NCBI RefSeq assembly: GCF_001507555.1
Contig: NZ_LQBO01000001.1
Coordinates: 1,178,001 to 1,242,000 of the forward strand
DNA: 64,000 nucleotides
Source of the DNA: Thiomicrospira sp. XS5
Lineage (GTDB): Bacteria > Pseudomonadota > Gammaproteobacteria > Thiomicrospirales > Thiomicrospiraceae
Direction of reading: 5' to 3'
Positions 38,498 through 47,896 of the stretch are shown here, in pieces; position 1 is the first letter of the stretch; each line of letters starts with the position of its first letter. The translations under genes and the position numbers were made by a program. Below the pieces are notes generated by a model that was not told the origin of the DNA, made no database searches, and worked only from the letters and a program-made list of their open reading frames with translations.

Positions 38498-39163
38498 TTG
38501 GCAGAGCTTAAAGTGTTATTGGTCAGTGACGACGTTGACAATGCCGGAACATTGAAATCTGGCTTGAGTCAATCCGGGGCGAATTATGTTGACGTAATGT
38601 CGGTTTCGGAGGACTTATTGTCCAGACTATCGTCAGACGATTATGGTTTATTGGTGTTGGAGTGTAAATTTCCAACAGAGCGTTTCTTCGAAGCGTTTGC
38701 GGACATTTGCGGTTCCATTGAAATTCCGATTATCTGCTTCAGTAATGAGCGTGATTCCCGCGTGATTGCGAAGTCTGTGGAAGCTGGCGTGGTGTCTTAT
38801 ATTGTGGACGATAAAAGCATCAGTCGTATTCAGCCGATTGTCGACGTGGCCTTGGCGCGTTTCAATGAGCGTAAATCCTTGAAGAAAGAATTGGCGCAGT
38901 TGAAAGACAAACTGGCCAAGCGTGCTTTGATTGAAAAGGCAAAAGGCTTGTTGATTCAAGCGAAAAAAATGACCGAGGACGATGCGTATCACTATATGCG
39001 TAAGAAAGCGATGAACCAGGGGCGTCGCCTGACCGACGTGGCACAGGAAGTGTGTGATGGGTTCTCTTCTCCGGCTGTGGCGGCTTCTGATTATGCGGCG
39101 GGCAGTCACTTTATGACCTCTGGGGATGACGCGATGCGCCCAGTGGCCATGGGTCAAGATTAA
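38498..39163 (+). CDS. NasT/AmiR-type regulator with ANTAR RNA-binding domain
   Basis: The TTG at 38498 is chosen as start because AGGAGG sits exactly 7 bases before it and the protein then opens with AELKVLLVSDD (221 residues). An upstream in-frame ATG at 38441 lacks a good site. The N-terminal receiver-like domain keeps two acidic residues (SDD), but the phosphoacceptor Asp is replaced by Glu in LLVLECKFP. A coiled coil leads to an ANTAR domain (LIEKAKGLLIQAKKMTEDDAYHYMRKKAMNQGRRLTDVAQEV). Such proteins prevent transcription termination by binding paired RNA hairpins. No NasS/AmiC partner is nearby. Confidence 0.85.
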   Translation: MAELKVLLVSDDVDNAGTLKSGLSQSGANYVDVMSVSEDLLSRLSSDDYGLLVLECKFPTERFFEAFADICGSIEIPIICFSNERDSRVIAKSVEAGVVSYIVDDKSISRIQPIVDVALARFNERKSLKKELAQLKDKLAKRALIEKAKGLLIQAKKMTEDDAYHYMRKKAMNQGRRLTDVAQEVCDGFSSPAVAASDYAAGSHFMTSGDDAMRPVAMGQD

Positions 39164-39164
39164 C

Positions 39165-39174
39165 CCAGGCCTGG
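39165..39174. repeat. CCAGGCCTGG palindrome copy after the ANTAR gene
   Basis: Exact copy directly after the stop codon; no T-run follows. Confidence 0.8.
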
Positions 39175-39189
39175 TTAGATTCGAATTAA

Positions 39190-40452
39190 TTGAATGCAAT
39201 GAACAGTCGTAATTACCCTATGCAGAGCCGAGAACCCGTGGCTGGAAGCAAGACATTGAAGCTGGAGGATAAAAAACTGTTTTCGGTCTTTCAGCCGATT
39301 TACAGTTTTTCCAATCAAGCGTGCATTGGTGTAGAAGCCTTGGTGCGAGGTCGCTCTCTGGATACCGGTTTCCAAATTCCGGTGCCGGAGTGCTTGGCGG
39401 TGCCGGAAGAGATGGCGCAAGCTAAATTTAGCCACGCCTTGAATCGTTTGCATGTTGAAAACTGGCAGCAGTCGCGCTTGCCGGACAGTTGGTTGTTTTT
39501 GAATCTGGATTTTGAGGGCGTTAACGATTTAAGCGAAATCTGCATCGAGCAGGTTTTGAAAGATTTGCGTGTCAAAGGGCATGAGATTGTCATCGAGGTC
39601 GTGGAAAGCGAAATCACCGACGAAAAGCTGTTTGAAGAAATTATTGCGACCTTGCGCCGTTTGGGGTGTCTGATTGCGCTCGACGATTTCGGAGCGGGGC
39701 ATTCCAATGTGGACCGTATTTGGAAGGCGCAGCCGGATATTGTAAAGCTGGATCGCGGTGTGCTGTTGGAGGCCTCGAAAAGTCTGCGCAGCCAAAGTAT
39801 TTTGAAAAACCTGACGCGCTTGATTAAAGAAGCCGGCAGTGTGTGTTTGTTGGAAGGGATCGAAACCAAAGAACAAGCCCTGTTGGCAATGGACGTGGGT
39901 GTGGATTTGGTGCAAGGCTTTTATTTTGCCCGCCCAAGGCAGTTGTTGGATCAGGTGAAAAAAGGCCAGGCCTGCATTAAGGAAGTGGTGGACGAATACC
40001 CGCTTTACATTCAAGAGCAACAGTTCATAAAGAATATTCAGCGACGCGGTTACGAAACCTTGTTCGAAACGGTGGACGATATTAAAGGCTTTCGGTCGCT
40101 GGAAACTGAAATGGTGAACAAAGTCATGGATTTGTCGTTTGTGAAGCGCTATTTCATTCTGGATCAGGAAGGGTTTCAGGTGAGCGATGAATGTAACTCA
40201 CCGGATGTCACGGATCGCGTTGAGGTTTTGAAGAAGGGCAAAGGCTTGTGTTGGAAAAACCGCCGTTATTTTGTGAAAGCTTTTCAGAGCCCGGGGCGGG
40301 TCTATGTGTCTCAGCCGTATCGTTCGTTAATTGATATGCAGTTGTGCTTTACTATTTCAAAACAGATTACATTGGATGAAGGTGAGTTCGTCGCCTGTTT
40401 CGATGTGGTCTATCATGATAAATCGATGGAATCGGTCCAGATTTCCGTGTAG
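39190..40452 (+). CDS. EAL-domain c-di-GMP phosphodiesterase with C-terminal PDC-like domain
   Basis: The 420-residue cytoplasmic protein has an EAL domain (about residues 30-265) that keeps the catalytic motifs: GVEALVRG, NLDF, EVVESE, ALDDFGAGHS and EGIET. The C-terminal part (about residues 290-415) has a KRYFILDQEGFQVS...WKNRRYFVKAFQSPGRVYVSQPYRS layout, like the PDC/Cache-type domain of the next gene. It probably hydrolyses c-di-GMP in response to a cytoplasmic signal. No signal peptide or membrane helix is present. A 9-of-10 palindrome copy is at 39966-39975. Confidence 0.88.
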   Translation: MNAMNSRNYPMQSREPVAGSKTLKLEDKKLFSVFQPIYSFSNQACIGVEALVRGRSLDTGFQIPVPECLAVPEEMAQAKFSHALNRLHVENWQQSRLPDSWLFLNLDFEGVNDLSEICIEQVLKDLRVKGHEIVIEVVESEITDEKLFEEIIATLRRLGCLIALDDFGAGHSNVDRIWKAQPDIVKLDRGVLLEASKSLRSQSILKNLTRLIKEAGSVCLLEGIETKEQALLAMDVGVDLVQGFYFARPRQLLDQVKKGQACIKEVVDEYPLYIQEQQFIKNIQRRGYETLFETVDDIKGFRSLETEMVNKVMDLSFVKRYFILDQEGFQVSDECNSPDVTDRVEVLKKGKGLCWKNRRYFVKAFQSPGRVYVSQPYRSLIDMQLCFTISKQITLDEGEFVACFDVVYHDKSMESVQISV

Positions 40453-40617
40453 TCGCCGTTTCTCGGTGTTCGTTTTCTCTTTTAGAATCTTTCTGAATCA
40501 ATTTGGTGCATATTTGTTATGGATGAATGTGCCTAAATTTTAAGTCATTGATACAGAATAGAAAATTTATTTTGGCTTGTATGTCGCTAAAAACTTATAT
40601 AAGTAAGAGGTGATGCA

Positions 40618-41484
40618 ATGCAAGAGTTTATTAGCTTATACAATGATCATAAACCGGAAATTGAAAAATTTCTGGTGGAAACCATTTGTAACAATGCGCA
40701 GTTAATGAGCTTGGAAACAAAAGCCGCGCAGCAATTCTACACAATATTCTCGTGTCTGGAGCTGATTTACATCGCCGACTCCGAATACATCCAGACCTCT
40801 CCGAACATCTATAAAAATAAACAGACAGACACGGCCATCGGTAAGAACCGTTCTTACTTGGTGTCGCATGTCGATCATGAAGAGCAAGGCGTGTCGGTGA
40901 CCTCGCCTTACATCAGTTCTGCCACGGGCGAATCCTGTGTCACGGTGATTGTCAGTGCCAACGGAAAATACTTCTTTTTCGATTTTAATGTCGTGTCCTT
41001 GTTGATGCGCCTGGGGTTGCTGGAGCTGCACCCAACCTTCAATAAAGTGACCAAGGGTTTTTATCTGGCCATTGGCCTGTCATTAATGTTTTTCTCAATC
41101 ATGTCAATCGGTTATGCTTTCTATGACTATTTCCTACAGTGGCGTCATCCCGACACCTATACGTTGGAAAGTGTGTTTAAGCCGATTGTTGCTTTAACGA
41201 TGGGGTTGGCGATTTTCGACTTGGCCAAGACCCTGTTGGAACGGGAGGTGTTCTTCAAAGCCTATTCGGACAAGAAGGATGAATCCCGGCTGTTATCGAA
41301 ATTTTTGATCGCGATTATCATCGCACTGTCCATCGAAGCCTTGATGGTGGTGTTTAAAATCGCACTGAACGATCCGACATTGATGCTGCACGCGCTGTAT
41401 CTCATTATCGGTATCGCATTGATTATTCTGTCATTGGCGTTTTACTCACATTGGGTGAGAAAAGCGCCGGGGCAACAAGGTTAA
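40618..41484 (+). CDS. Membrane protein with N-terminal PDC/Cache-like domain
   Basis: The 288-residue protein has an N-terminal soluble domain (about 1-135) with YIADSEYIQTSPNIYKN, GKNRSYLVSHV and GVSVTSPYISSATGESCVTV, a PDC-like sensor layout. Four membrane helices follow (about 148-168, 190-207, 231-250 and 258-278). There is no signal peptide before the sensor domain, so it is probably cytoplasmic. It lies 15 bases before the phosphatase gene of the glucosylglycerate cluster and may be its sensor or regulator. The function is unknown. Confidence 0.75.
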   Translation: MQEFISLYNDHKPEIEKFLVETICNNAQLMSLETKAAQQFYTIFSCLELIYIADSEYIQTSPNIYKNKQTDTAIGKNRSYLVSHVDHEEQGVSVTSPYISSATGESCVTVIVSANGKYFFFDFNVVSLLMRLGLLELHPTFNKVTKGFYLAIGLSLMFFSIMSIGYAFYDYFLQWRHPDTYTLESVFKPIVALTMGLAIFDLAKTLLEREVFFKAYSDKKDESRLLSKFLIAIIIALSIEALMVVFKIALNDPTLMLHALYLIIGIALIILSLAFYSHWVRKAPGQQG

Positions 41485-41499
41485 TTTGAGGGGAAAGGT

Positions 41500-42312
41500 G
41501 TGTCAAAGCTGATCATCTTTACGGATTTGGACGGAACGTTGCTCAATCATAGTACCTATGATTATGAGGCGGTACTGCCGATGTTCGAACGTTTGAAACA
41601 ATTGGGAATACCGGTGGTGCTGAACTCCAGTAAAACCTTATCGGAGCTGGAAGAGTGGAAGTCGAAACTGAAACTCGACACCCCGGTCATTGCCGAAAAC
41701 GGCGGGGTTATGACGGTGCCGGATGCTTCCTTGAAGTCCGAAGAAAAAGTGTTGATCGGGCATCCTTATCAAGAGATTCGTTCCTATATTGAACATTTAC
41801 GCGACGTTCACGGTTGGCAGTTTGAAGGGTTTGGCGACTGGACGCTTTCGGAAGTGATGAACCATACCGGCTTGCATCACAAAGAAGCCTTGTTGGCCAC
41901 GGAGCGTGAAGTCACCGAACCGATTCTCTGGCACGATTCGGACGAGAACCTGCAACGCTTCAAAGACGCCTTGGAGCAAACCCAATTGACGTTGAAAAAA
42001 GGGGGGCGTTTTTATCATGTGATGGGCAAACATGATAAAGCGGATGCCATGCATTTTTTAGTGAACAAAGAATATTTTTCCTGCGGTCGAGATTGTGTGG
42101 TGATGGCGTTGGGCGACAGTGATAACGACATTGCCATGCTGAATTACGCCGACATTCCGATCGTGATTTCCAACCCGGCCGGAAAAGGCATTGAGATACC
42201 AAGTGCCGTCTATACCGATTCCGAAGCACCTGATGGCTGGATTGAAGCGGTGGAAGCCGTTTTGACCAAGCCGGAAACCGAATTAACCAAAAGCTCAAGG
42301 GGGAGCGTATGA
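41500..42312 (+). CDS. Glucosyl-3-phosphoglycerate (or mannosyl-3-phosphoglycerate) phosphatase
   Basis: The 270-residue HAD-IIB protein of the MpgP/GpgP family starts at a GTG behind GAGGGGAAAGG. HAD motif I is FTDLDGTLL (Asp9, Asp11), motif II is NSSK, and the late motif is GDSDND. It dephosphorylates the product of the synthase encoded next, giving glucosylglycerate, a compatible solute. Its stop overlaps the synthase start as ATGA. The glucosyl rather than mannosyl substrate is inferred from the synthase family. Confidence 0.85.
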   Translation: MSKLIIFTDLDGTLLNHSTYDYEAVLPMFERLKQLGIPVVLNSSKTLSELEEWKSKLKLDTPVIAENGGVMTVPDASLKSEEKVLIGHPYQEIRSYIEHLRDVHGWQFEGFGDWTLSEVMNHTGLHHKEALLATEREVTEPILWHDSDENLQRFKDALEQTQLTLKKGGRFYHVMGKHDKADAMHFLVNKEYFSCGRDCVVMALGDSDNDIAMLNYADIPIVISNPAGKGIEIPSAVYTDSEAPDGWIEAVEAVLTKPETELTKSSRGSV

Positions 42313-43520
42313 GTGATTTTTTTCAAAATGGAACCGTAACCACGTTTCACAACATTACCGACCGTCCGGTTGATGATATGGAAGCGGAATTGTGCCGCCA
42401 CGGCAACAAAAAACCGCTTGGGCTCATCCTGCCGTCTTTGTTCAGCGAACTGGAAGGCCCGGCGTTGGGCAATATTGTGGAAGAGCTGAAAGACGTACCG
42501 TATCTGAACCAAATTGTCATCGGCTTAGATCAGGCGGATGAAAAGCAGTTTGAATACGCCAAAGAATATTTTTCCGGGCTGCCGCAAGACGCCAAAATTA
42601 TTTGGAACGACGGTCCGCGCATGCAGGCCATTACCCAAAAACTGAAAGAAAAAGATCTGGCCCCGCGCGAACGTGGCAAGGGCAGTAATGTTTGGAACTG
42701 CTTCGGCTACATCCTTGCGTCCGGCAAGGCCGAAGCGGTGGCCTTGCACGATTGCGATGTCGTCACCTATGACCGCAGTTTGTTGGCGCGGCTGATTTAC
42801 CCGGTGGCGCATCCGACCTTCAACTTCGTGTTCTCTAAAGGCTATTACCCGCGTTATTCGGAAGGCAAGTTGAACGGGCGAGCCTCTCGCTTGTTGGTGA
42901 CGCCGTTGCTGCGCGCCTTAAAAGGCGTGCTGGGGAACGACGATTTGCTGACGTATTTGGACAGTTTCCGTTATCCATTGGCGGGCGAGTTCGCAATGGA
43001 TGTGCAGTGTTTGAAGGAAATCCGTATTCCTTCCGATTGGGGGCTGGAAATCGGGGTCATGTCCGAGGTCTTGAAAAACTACTCCAACCGTCGTGTCTGT
43101 CAGGTCGACATCGCTGACGTTTATGACCATAAGCACCAGGACGTTTCGTTTGAAGACAAGCAAAAAGGTTTGTCACGCATGAGTCAGGACATCGCCAAGT
43201 CGTTGTTCCGAAAACTGGCGGTGCGTGGCCATGAATTCTCGCAAAGTACTTTACGCACCATCCGCGCCAAGTATTACCGTACGGCGTTGGATCAGCTTGA
43301 ATCCTATGCGTTCGATGCGGAAATGAACGGTTTGAAAATCGATTTGCACAGTGAAGAACAGGTCATTGAACTCTTCGCGCAGAACATTCTTGATGCCGGT
43401 AAAGCCTTTATCGAATCCCCAAGCGAGATTCCGTTCATGCCGAACTGGAACCGTGTAATGAGTGCCTGCCCGGATATTCTGGAGAACATCTACGAGGCGG
43501 TCGAAGAGGATAATAAATAG
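42309..43520 (+). CDS. gpgS: Glucosyl-3-phosphoglycerate synthase (GT81)
   Basis: The 403-residue GT-A glycosyltransferase has its metal-binding motif HDCDVV at residues 147-152 (Asp148, Asp150). It also has family stretches RGKGSNVWNCFGYIL, NGRASRLLVTPLLRAL, YPLAGEFAMDVQCLKEIRIPSDWGLEIGV and DVYDHKHQ. GpgS joins glucose from an NDP-glucose to 3-phosphoglycerate. It is translationally coupled to the phosphatase. In an autotroph its acceptor is the direct product of carbon fixation. Confidence 0.9.
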   Translation: MSDFFQNGTVTTFHNITDRPVDDMEAELCRHGNKKPLGLILPSLFSELEGPALGNIVEELKDVPYLNQIVIGLDQADEKQFEYAKEYFSGLPQDAKIIWNDGPRMQAITQKLKEKDLAPRERGKGSNVWNCFGYILASGKAEAVALHDCDVVTYDRSLLARLIYPVAHPTFNFVFSKGYYPRYSEGKLNGRASRLLVTPLLRALKGVLGNDDLLTYLDSFRYPLAGEFAMDVQCLKEIRIPSDWGLEIGVMSEVLKNYSNRRVCQVDIADVYDHKHQDVSFEDKQKGLSRMSQDIAKSLFRKLAVRGHEFSQSTLRTIRAKYYRTALDQLESYAFDAEMNGLKIDLHSEEQVIELFAQNILDAGKAFIESPSEIPFMPNWNRVMSACPDILENIYEAVEEDNK

Positions 43521-43564
43521 TCGACACTGAATAAGCCTGGCACAGGCAAACAAAAGGCAAAACG

Positions 43565-45331
43565 ATGAAACAAGCGATTCTGAATCAGATAAAAGACCGA
43601 TTGGTATTCTGTTACGGCGATACCGTCGGACAGGAAACCTTCGAGCGTGTCAGCGAGTTGCTGGCGGGCTCGGCAGACGGTGACTTCAACGACTCGCGCT
43701 GGTCGCAGGAAGATGTGTTGCTCATCACCTATGGCGATACCTTTTTGCGTGATGGCGAAAAACCGTTGGAAACCCTGCACGATTTCTTGAAAACCCATGT
43801 CAAGAAAGCCATCAATAACGTGCATATTCTGCCGTTTTTTCCATACAGCTCGGACGACGGCTTTTCGGTCATCGATTATCAACAGGTCAACCCCGATTTA
43901 GGCGATTGGCCGGATGTTGAAAAAATCGGTGAAGACTACCATCTGATGTTCGATTTCGTCGTCAACCATATTTCGCGTGAAAGCCTTTGGTTTACCCATT
44001 ACAAGGCGGATAACCCGCCGTACAACAAATTCTTCATTGAAATGAAAGGCGACGAGGACGTGTCTCAGGTCACACGCCCAAGAAACACGCCTCTGTTGGT
44101 TCCGGCTTATACCCACCACGGTCGAACGCTGGTGTGGGCAACCTTCAGTGCCGACCAAATCGATTTAAATTTTGAAAACCCCGATGTCTTAATCAAGATG
44201 CTGGAAGTGCTGTTGCTGTATTTGCAAAAGGGCGCGCGCATTATCCGGCTGGATGCCATCGCCTTTTTGTGGAAGGAACTGGGCACCAAGTGTATCCACT
44301 TGCCGCAAACCCATGAGATGGTGAAACTGTTCCGAGACGTGATGAGTTTCGTCAAACCGGAAAGCATTTTGTTGACCGAGACCAATGTGCCACACGCCGA
44401 AAACCTGTCGTACTTCGGTCATCAGGACGAAGCGCACATGGTGTATCAGTTCGCGTTGGCACCGTTGGTGTTGCACGCCTTACACCGTGGCGAAGGGAAC
44501 TATCTGACCGATTGGGCCATGTCGTTGGAACCGCCTCCGGAAGGCTGTACTTTCCTGAACTTCACCGCTTCGCACGACGGCATTGGGGTGCGTCCGGTGG
44601 AAGGCATTCTGCCCGAACGTGAGGTGGAAGATTTAATCACCAGTATGCACCGTTTAGGCGGTTTCGTAACCACCAAGTCCAATCCGGACGGCTCGGAAAG
44701 CCCTTATGAAATCAATATCGCTTTGTTCAGCGCTTGTCGGGAAACCTATCATTCCAATGGACCGGACCAATGGCAGGTGGACCGCTTCATCTGTTCCCAG
44801 AACATTATGATGACGTTGCAGGGGATTCCGGCCTTTTACATTCACAGTCTGGTGGCGACGCCGAACGATCTAAAAGGCGTGGAACAAACCGGGCGGACGC
44901 GTTCCATCAACCGCCGTCGCTGGGATTACGAATATCTGTTGGCGCTGGTGGACAGCGGGCGAACCTCCAATGCCGAGGTTTTGAAGCGGATTACCAATAT
45001 CCTGCAACGCCGTAAAAAACACAAGGCATTCCATCCGGACACGCCGCAGAAGGTCTTGAATTTGGGCAGCGACTTTTTCGCGCTTTGGCGGGATGCCGAG
45101 GATTTGCGCTTCCCGTTGTTGGCGATTCATAACCTCACTAATGACATCAAATTGATTAATCTCAGCGAAATCGAGGGGATGGATCGTTTCTCCTATTGGG
45201 TAAATCTTCTCGATAACGGTGGGGTGTCTCATGCGGAAACCAAGTACGTTTTGCAGCCGTATCAGTCGGTGTGGCTGATGCCGGAAACAGTGGATGACGT
45301 CTCGGCCTTGTGGGCGCCTTATACCGACTAG
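43565..45331 (+). CDS. GH13_18 sucrose phosphorylase-family enzyme, probably glucosylglycerate phosphorylase
   Basis: The 588-residue GH13 subfamily 18 protein has a nucleophile Asp230 in IRLDAIAF, acid/base Glu272 in LLTETNVPH and FTASHDGIG with the stabilising Asp. Known members phosphorolyse sucrose, glucosylglycerol or glucosylglycerate. The adjacent gpgS, phosphatase and glycerate kinase favour glucosylglycerate as the substrate, giving glucose 1-phosphate and glycerate. Sucrose phosphorylase is the main alternative, but no sucrose genes are in the window. Confidence 0.85.
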   Translation: MKQAILNQIKDRLVFCYGDTVGQETFERVSELLAGSADGDFNDSRWSQEDVLLITYGDTFLRDGEKPLETLHDFLKTHVKKAINNVHILPFFPYSSDDGFSVIDYQQVNPDLGDWPDVEKIGEDYHLMFDFVVNHISRESLWFTHYKADNPPYNKFFIEMKGDEDVSQVTRPRNTPLLVPAYTHHGRTLVWATFSADQIDLNFENPDVLIKMLEVLLLYLQKGARIIRLDAIAFLWKELGTKCIHLPQTHEMVKLFRDVMSFVKPESILLTETNVPHAENLSYFGHQDEAHMVYQFALAPLVLHALHRGEGNYLTDWAMSLEPPPEGCTFLNFTASHDGIGVRPVEGILPEREVEDLITSMHRLGGFVTTKSNPDGSESPYEINIALFSACRETYHSNGPDQWQVDRFICSQNIMMTLQGIPAFYIHSLVATPNDLKGVEQTGRTRSINRRRWDYEYLLALVDSGRTSNAEVLKRITNILQRRKKHKAFHPDTPQKVLNLGSDFFALWRDAEDLRFPLLAIHNLTNDIKLINLSEIEGMDRFSYWVNLLDNGGVSHAETKYVLQPYQSVWLMPETVDDVSALWAPYTD

Positions 45332-45348
45332 GCGGATCAGAGAAACTC

Positions 45349-45360
45349 GCCAGGCCTGGC
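45349..45360. repeat. CCAGGCCTGG palindrome copy, first of two after the GH13_18 gene
   Basis: 12-base perfect palindrome GCCAGGCCTGGC; 17 bases after the stop codon. Confidence 0.8.
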
Positions 45361-45377
45361 CGGAATGTGGTTTTTGA

Positions 45378-45387
45378 CCAGGCCTGG
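45378..45387. repeat. CCAGGCCTGG palindrome copy, second of two after the GH13_18 gene
   Basis: Exact copy only 28 bases from the previous one, followed by TTTTC. The pair could act as a double terminator or one could fold onto the other. Confidence 0.8.
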
Positions 45388-45466
45388 ACGTTTTCATTGT
45401 TTGACGGTGTCAAACGAAGTTGCACTTAAACGACTCGCATTTAAATGAAGAAGGTGGATAGAACAG

Positions 45467-46918
45467 ATGAATAAACCGCTTTTGAACTACCCGATCAACA
45501 GTTTCTACGATGAAACCATGGAAGCGCCGGACACCCCGCGTGCCTGCGCCCGTCAGTTCATCGACCAGTTGCAGGATTACAGCATCAAGGATTTTGTGGA
45601 GCTGCAGAGCAACGCCAACACCACCATCGCGGAAATGGGCATTTCCTTCACCGTCTACAGCGACAAGGGCAATATCGACCGCCTTTGGCCGTTTGACGTC
45701 TTCCCGCGCATCATCGATGCCGATGAATGGGAAACGGTTTCCAAGGGGTTGAAGCAACGTTTGACTGCCTTGAATATGTTCATCGAAGACCTGTATAACG
45801 ACCAACGCATCATCAAAGCGGGCATCGTGCCGGAAGAGGTGGTGTTGTCCTCCAAGGATTACCGTCCGGAATGCAAAGGCATGAAGCTCAAGCATGGCGC
45901 CTGGGCGAGCATTTGCGGCTCCGATCTGGTGCGCGGTGGCGACGGCACCATTTATGTGTTGGAAGATAATTTGCGGGTGCCGTCCGGCGTGTCTTACATG
46001 CTGGAAAACCGGGCGGTGATGAAGCAGGTGATGCCGGAAGTCTTTCATGACATCAACATCATGCCGATTGACCACTATCCGACCAATCTGTTGTCGATGT
46101 TGAGTTCGTTGTCGCCGAACGAATCGCCGATTCCGGAAGTGGTGGTCTTGACGCCGGGCATTTTCAATTCCGCTTATTACGAACACGCGTATCTGGCCCA
46201 CGAAATGGGCGCGGAGCTGGTGGAAGGCAGCGATTTGGTGGTGTTGGAAGACGACTGTGTTTACATGAAAAACATCGACGGCTTGAAAAAAGTGGATGTG
46301 ATTTATCGCCGCATCGACGACGCCTTCCTGGATCCAGAAGTGTTCCGTGAAGATTCCGCTCTGGGCGTGCGCGGTTTGATGCGCGCCTGGAAAGCCGGAA
46401 ACGTCGCCATCGCCAATGCGCCGGGCTGTGGCGTGGCGGACGATAAGGTGGTGTATTCCTACGTGCCGGACATCATTCGCTTCTATCTGGACGAGGAACC
46501 GCTGGTGCAGAATGTTCCCAGCTATCTGTGCAGTGTGGAAAAAGACAGACAGTATGTACTGGAGCACCTGAATGAACTGGTGGTCAAACCGGCCAACGAA
46601 TCCGGCGGTTACGGATTGTTGATTGGGCCGAAAGCGTCGGAAGAAGAAATCGAACAATTCCGTCAACTGATTCAGGAAAACCCGCGCAATTACATCGCTC
46701 AGCCGACCTTGAGTCTGTCGACGGTACCGACCTTGTGCGACGATGCGGTGGAACCGCGTCATGTCGATTTACGACCGTTCATTTTGCAAGGACAGAAAAG
46801 TTATGTAACGGCCGGCGGTTTGACGCGTGTGGCCTTGACCAAAGGGTCGTTGGTGGTGAATTCTTCCCAAGGTGGCGGCAGTAAAGACACTTGGATTGTC
46901 AAATCGGAGGAAGGCTAA
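45467..46918 (+). CDS. Circularly permuted ATP-grasp protein (type 2, DUF404/DUF407-like)
   Basis: The 483-residue protein has features of the permuted ATP-grasp family often paired with alpha-E proteins: an N-terminal FYDETMEAPDTPRACARQ, the conserved LEDNLRVPSGVSYMLENR segment, HELNELVVKPANESGGYGLLIGP-like (LNELVVKPANESGGYG) and RPFILQG. Such enzymes are predicted amidoligases that join carboxylates to amines with ATP, perhaps making peptides or peptide tags. The stop TAA touches the next ATG. The substrate is unknown. Confidence 0.88.
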   Translation: MNKPLLNYPINSFYDETMEAPDTPRACARQFIDQLQDYSIKDFVELQSNANTTIAEMGISFTVYSDKGNIDRLWPFDVFPRIIDADEWETVSKGLKQRLTALNMFIEDLYNDQRIIKAGIVPEEVVLSSKDYRPECKGMKLKHGAWASICGSDLVRGGDGTIYVLEDNLRVPSGVSYMLENRAVMKQVMPEVFHDINIMPIDHYPTNLLSMLSSLSPNESPIPEVVVLTPGIFNSAYYEHAYLAHEMGAELVEGSDLVVLEDDCVYMKNIDGLKKVDVIYRRIDDAFLDPEVFREDSALGVRGLMRAWKAGNVAIANAPGCGVADDKVVYSYVPDIIRFYLDEEPLVQNVPSYLCSVEKDRQYVLEHLNELVVKPANESGGYGLLIGPKASEEEIEQFRQLIQENPRNYIAQPTLSLSTVPTLCDDAVEPRHVDLRPFILQGQKSYVTAGGLTRVALTKGSLVVNSSQGGGSKDTWIVKSEEG

Positions 46919-47860
46919 ATGTTGTCGAGAGTGGCGGAAAGAGTTTATTGGTCGGCGCGTTACATTGAGCGTGTCGAAAACACCGCGCGCTTGGCGCGAG
47001 TGCATTCCCAATTGATGTTCGACTTGCCCAAAGCGGTGAAGTTGAACTGGTACACGCTGGTGCAGATCACCAGCAACGAAGCCTATTTTGAAGAAAATTA
47101 TGACGGACGCAACGAAAAAAACTGCATGACTATGTTGCTCAGCGATCGGAATAATCCGACCTCGTTGATTTCATCGCTCTGGTGGGCGCGAGAGAATATG
47201 CGCACCACCCGTGACATCCTGCCGCGTGAAGCGTGGATTCACATCAATGAACTGTATTTGATGGTGAAGGAAAACCAGGAAGATTTTCAGTCCCGCAGTA
47301 AGCGTAATCAACTGTTGGCGAAAATCATCAAAGCCTGCCAGGCCTGGTCGGGCATGATGTCCAGTACCATGAGTCAGAACACCACCTACCGATTCCTGAA
47401 ACTGGGTATGGGCATTGAACGGGCAGACATGACCACGCGGATGCTGGATGTCGGCGGCTTTTTCGTGGCGCAGGCCAGCGACGAAACCGAAGAGCAGCCT
47501 TATGACAGTATTCTGTGGGTGAACCTGTTGAAATCGGTCAGCGCTTATTTCATGTATCGTCAAAAGGTGCAGGTGGACATTCAGGGCCAGCAGGTGGTGG
47601 ACTTTTTGATTCACGACCCGGAGTTCGCCCGTTCGGTGAACTATTGCATCGACATGGTTAAAGGCATTGTCAACAAGCTGCCGAACACCGACGGGTTGAT
47701 TGCGGATTTGGAGGCGCTGGAAGCCTTTACCCGTGAAAACGAGTCTTTTGAAGTCGGTTCAATGGCCTTACACGATTATCTGGATGCAGTACAATTGAAG
47801 CTTTCGTCCATTCACACGAAATTCTATGAGATTTGGTTCAACCCCAAAGAAGTCGCTTAG
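46919..47860 (+). CDS. Alpha-E domain protein (DUF403)
   Basis: The 313-residue, all-helical protein begins MLSRVAERVYWSARYIERVENTARL, the hallmark of the alpha-E family, and has ARENMRTTRDILPREAWI. It is almost always encoded next to the permuted ATP-grasp protein and is predicted to work with it. It begins directly after the previous stop codon. A palindrome copy at 47338-47347 is read as Gln-Ala-Trp. Confidence 0.9.
   Translation: MLSRVAERVYWSARYIERVENTARLARVHSQLMFDLPKAVKLNWYTLVQITSNEAYFEENYDGRNEKNCMTMLLSDRNNPTSLISSLWWARENMRTTRDILPREAWIHINELYLMVKENQEDFQSRSKRNQLLAKIIKACQAWSGMMSSTMSQNTTYRFLKLGMGIERADMTTRMLDVGGFFVAQASDETEEQPYDSILWVNLLKSVSAYFMYRQKVQVDIQGQQVVDFLIHDPEFARSVNYCIDMVKGIVNKLPNTDGLIADLEALEAFTRENESFEVGSMALHDYLDAVQLKLSSIHTKFYEIWFNPKEVA
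47338..47347. repeat. CCAGGCCTGG palindrome copy inside the alpha-E gene
   Basis: Exact copy, read in frame as CAG GCC TGG. Confidence 0.85.
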
Positions 47861-47896
47861 AATCGTGCGCACCAATAAGGATTTGGAAGCAATTTA

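Noticed and set aside
40570-40592. Sigma-54-like site before the PDC-like membrane protein gene
   Set aside because: GG and GC are correctly spaced, but three other consensus positions fail, so it is too weak to list.
45410-46762. 450-residue minus-strand ORF opposite the ATP-grasp gene
   Set aside because: It mirrors the real gene, has a His/Gln/Phe-rich composition typical of antisense frames and lacks a domain.
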